Of a stretch of 25,115 nt of DNA, positions 23,600 through 25,115 are shown one piece after another. The first letter of the stretch is position 1; each line of letters begins with the position of its first letter. Source of the DNA: Ignavibacteriota bacterium (lineage in GTDB: Bacteria > Bacteroidota > Ignavibacteria > Tepidaquicellales > Tepidaquicellaceae); assembly GCA_003158365.1 (NCBI GenBank), contig PMIW01000194.1, forward strand, positions 1 to 25,115, given 5' to 3'. A program made the translations under genes and the position numbers. A model generated the notes under the pieces. The model did not search any database and had not been told where the DNA came from. It saw only the letters and a list, made by a program, of their open reading frames with translations.

Positions 23600-24271
23600 A
23601 TGAAAACCAAAAACATCATTTACTTAGCGTTCGTAATGCTCGTAACACTTTCTTTCGTACCCGGCTGCAGCAGGTCGGATAAGGAAGTAAAAATGCTTTC
23701 GGGCGGAATATCAGGTGAAACAAAAAAAGTATCAAAAGTTATTAATATTGATACAACTGCAAGCACAATGAACTGGCTCGGAAAAAAAGTAACCGGACAG
23801 CATAACGGCACGATAAAAATAGCTGGAGGTGAAGTCGGACTTGATAACAGCGGCTCTGTAGTCGGCGGAAACTTTGAAATGGATATGAGAACCATAACAG
23901 ATATCGATTTGACCGATGCGGAATGGAACAATAAATTAATCACGCACCTGAAATCGGAAGATTTCTTTTCGGCTGAAAAATTTCCGAAATCGAAATTCGA
24001 AATTACAAAGGTTGAACCGCTGAGCGACCCGGCAAAACCGAATTTCAACAGCACGGTAAGCGGAAATCTTTCCATTAAAGGAATTACAAAGAGCATTTCT
24101 TTTCCTGCTTCGATTAAAATGGAAAACGGTACGCTTACTTCATTTGCGGATTTTGAAATCGACAGGACACAATGGGATATTAAATACGGCTCGGGAAAAT
24201 TCTTTGAAAATCTCGGCGATAAAATGATTAACGATAATTTTAATATCAGCTTTAAAATCTCGGCAAGATAA
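23600..24271 (+). CDS. YceI-family lipoprotein, 223 aa
   Basis: A signal peptide with lipobox FVPGC (lipid-carrying Cys23) precedes a YceI lipocalin-like barrel starting near residue 48 (IDTTASTMNWLGKKVTGQHNG). The family pattern continues with GGNFEMDMRTI, HLKSEDFF, FEITKVE, VSGNLSIKGITKSISFP and FEIDRTQWDIKYGSG. YceI barrels bind long isoprenoid chains such as quinone-related lipids and are often linked to stress or respiration. The lipobox points to the periplasm, anchored in a membrane. It follows marR by 65 bases and precedes pirin by 81, probably in one operon. Confidence 0.93.
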   Translation: MKTKNIIYLAFVMLVTLSFVPGCSRSDKEVKMLSGGISGETKKVSKVINIDTTASTMNWLGKKVTGQHNGTIKIAGGEVGLDNSGSVVGGNFEMDMRTITDIDLTDAEWNNKLITHLKSEDFFSAEKFPKSKFEITKVEPLSDPAKPNFNSTVSGNLSIKGITKSISFPASIKMENGTLTSFADFEIDRTQWDIKYGSGKFFENLGDKMINDNFNISFKISAR

Positions 24272-24310
24272 ATTAGTTATTGAGTTATTATGTTATATAG
24301 TTAAGGAGTT
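24272..24310. repeat. GTTATTGAGTTA low-complexity spacer
   Basis: After the yceI stop codon come TAGTTATTGAGTTATTATG and GTTAAGGAGTTAGGAG. The 12-mer GTTATTGAGTTA also occurs in the ccoG-ccoH spacer (about 12122-12135). It is another member of the short-word spacer repeats of this genome. Confidence 0.4.
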
Positions 24311-24352
24311 AGGAGCTAGAAAATTTTTTTTAAAAGATTTAATAAAAGTAAT

Positions 24353-25099
24353 ATGAAAGAAATAAAATCAAATAATTCAGCCCGCCACGGCGGGTCAGTG
24401 ATACATAGGGCAGACTCACGCGGTTATTTTAACCACGGCTGGTTGAAAACTTATCACACGTTCAGCTTTGCAGGATACTACGATAAAGCCCGTGTGCATT
24501 TTGGAATGCTCAGGGTGCTGAACGATGACATAGTCGAAGGCGGTGAGGGTTTCGGCACTCACCCGCACGACAATATGGAAATTGTAACTATTCCGCTTTA
24601 CGGCTCACTTGCGCACAAGGACAGCATGGGACACGAAGAAATAATTGCCCCTAATGAAATTCAGGTAATGTCTGCGGGCACGGGAATTACACATTCCGAA
24701 TACAATGCCTCGGATAAAGACCCTGTGAACCTTTTGCAAATCTGGGTTTTCCCGAAAGAGCATAATGTAACACCGAGATATGACCAGAGGATATTCGACC
24801 TGTTCTTAATGAAAAATACAATCTTTACGGTTGTATCGCCTGACAAAAAAGATGATTCATTATGGCTTAACCAGGATGCATATTTCTCTTTATCGGAATT
24901 AAGCGAAGGCAAAGAAGTCGAATACAAAATCAACACAAAAGGAAACGGTGTATATGTGTTTGTGATTGAGGGAAAAATTCAGACTGAAGATGAAACACTC
25001 GGCAAGCGTGACGGAATGGGTATTGAAGATGCAGAATCAATAAATGTAAAAGCATTAACAGGCTCGAAAGTACTGTTTATAGAAATCCCGATGACTTAA
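24353..25099 (+). CDS. Pirin family protein (bicupin, YhhW/YhaK-like), 248 aa
   Basis: The N-terminal cupin has the pirin metal site: His70 and His72 in FGTHPHDNMEI, then His114 and Glu116 in GTGITHSEYN. The opening RADSRGYFNHGWLKTYHTFS is also diagnostic. Bacterial pirins of this type can act as quercetin-type dioxygenases or as redox-sensing regulators, and the true substrate is usually unknown. The gene is complete and ends 16 bases before the end of the window. Its MarR and YceI neighbours suggest a role in the response to an electrophilic or aromatic compound, which is inference. Confidence 0.94.
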   Translation: MKEIKSNNSARHGGSVIHRADSRGYFNHGWLKTYHTFSFAGYYDKARVHFGMLRVLNDDIVEGGEGFGTHPHDNMEIVTIPLYGSLAHKDSMGHEEIIAPNEIQVMSAGTGITHSEYNASDKDPVNLLQIWVFPKEHNVTPRYDQRIFDLFLMKNTIFTVVSPDKKDDSLWLNQDAYFSLSELSEGKEVEYKINTKGNGVYVFVIEGKIQTEDETLGKRDGMGIEDAESINVKALTGSKVLFIEIPMT

Positions 25100-25115
25100 T
25101 AAAGAGTAATTAGTA

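Overview
The window looks like a chromosomal segment from an AT-rich, Bacteroidota-like (FCB group) bacterium. Ignavibacteria or a close relative is my guess; I ran no search. The reasons are a fused CcoN-CcoO cbb3 oxidase subunit, few Shine-Dalgarno sequences before starts, several TAnnTTTG-type -7 promoter elements, and a MarR/YceI/pirin gene set. I see no rRNA, tRNA, CRISPR array, transposase or phage gene. The content is mostly core metabolism, respiration and sensing.

Layout. 1-2520: the 3' part of a nitrilase-family amidohydrolase, a short-chain dehydrogenase (both +), and a convergent SAM-dependent methyltransferase (-). 2680-8138 (+): electron transfer flavoprotein etfB-etfA, a long acyl-CoA dehydrogenase, a 65-aa orphan protein and a six-helix membrane histidine kinase. 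8252-11291: a VOC/glyoxalase-like protein (-), an Rrf2-type regulator with a cysteine cluster (+), a class V aminotransferase related to cysteine desulfurases (+), and a cold-shock protein (-) with a long leader. 11663-20882 (-): a cbb3 cytochrome oxidase locus, read in transcription order as ccoI (copper P-type ATPase), ccoS, a trans-sulfuration-type PLP enzyme, ccoNO, ccoQ, ccoP, ccoG and ccoH. ccoQ (52 aa) and ccoS (56 aa) are short genes that I translated by hand. 21158-22669 (-): a hybrid histidine kinase/response regulator. 23085-25099 (+): MarR regulator, YceI-like lipoprotein and pirin.

How the genes fit together. EtfAB would pass electrons from the acyl-CoA dehydrogenase (fatty or aromatic acyl-CoA oxidation) towards the quinone pool or another acceptor. 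The cbb3 oxidase is a high-affinity terminal oxidase suited to low oxygen, and CcoI, CcoS, CcoG and CcoH mature its copper centre. The Rrf2 protein and the class V aminotransferase fit iron-sulfur or NO/redox sensing, but no direct link is visible.

Most unusual points. (1) The hybrid kinase has Gln132 where the phosphoacceptor His should be, yet keeps a complete receiver domain. (2) All three convergent gene junctions, and apparently no other intergenic region, carry a short TTCAGC(G/A)AAGCT hairpin word; two of them share further exact words. (3) Several families of 9-14-nt-period repeats fill the spacers. (4) A perfect 18-bp palindrome sits just upstream of marR. (5) The cold-shock leader holds a strong Shine-Dalgarno sequence in front of a possible TTG-initiated small ORF that overlaps the csp start. 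I found no clear new multi-gene system; the pseudokinase and the junction repeats are the best leads.
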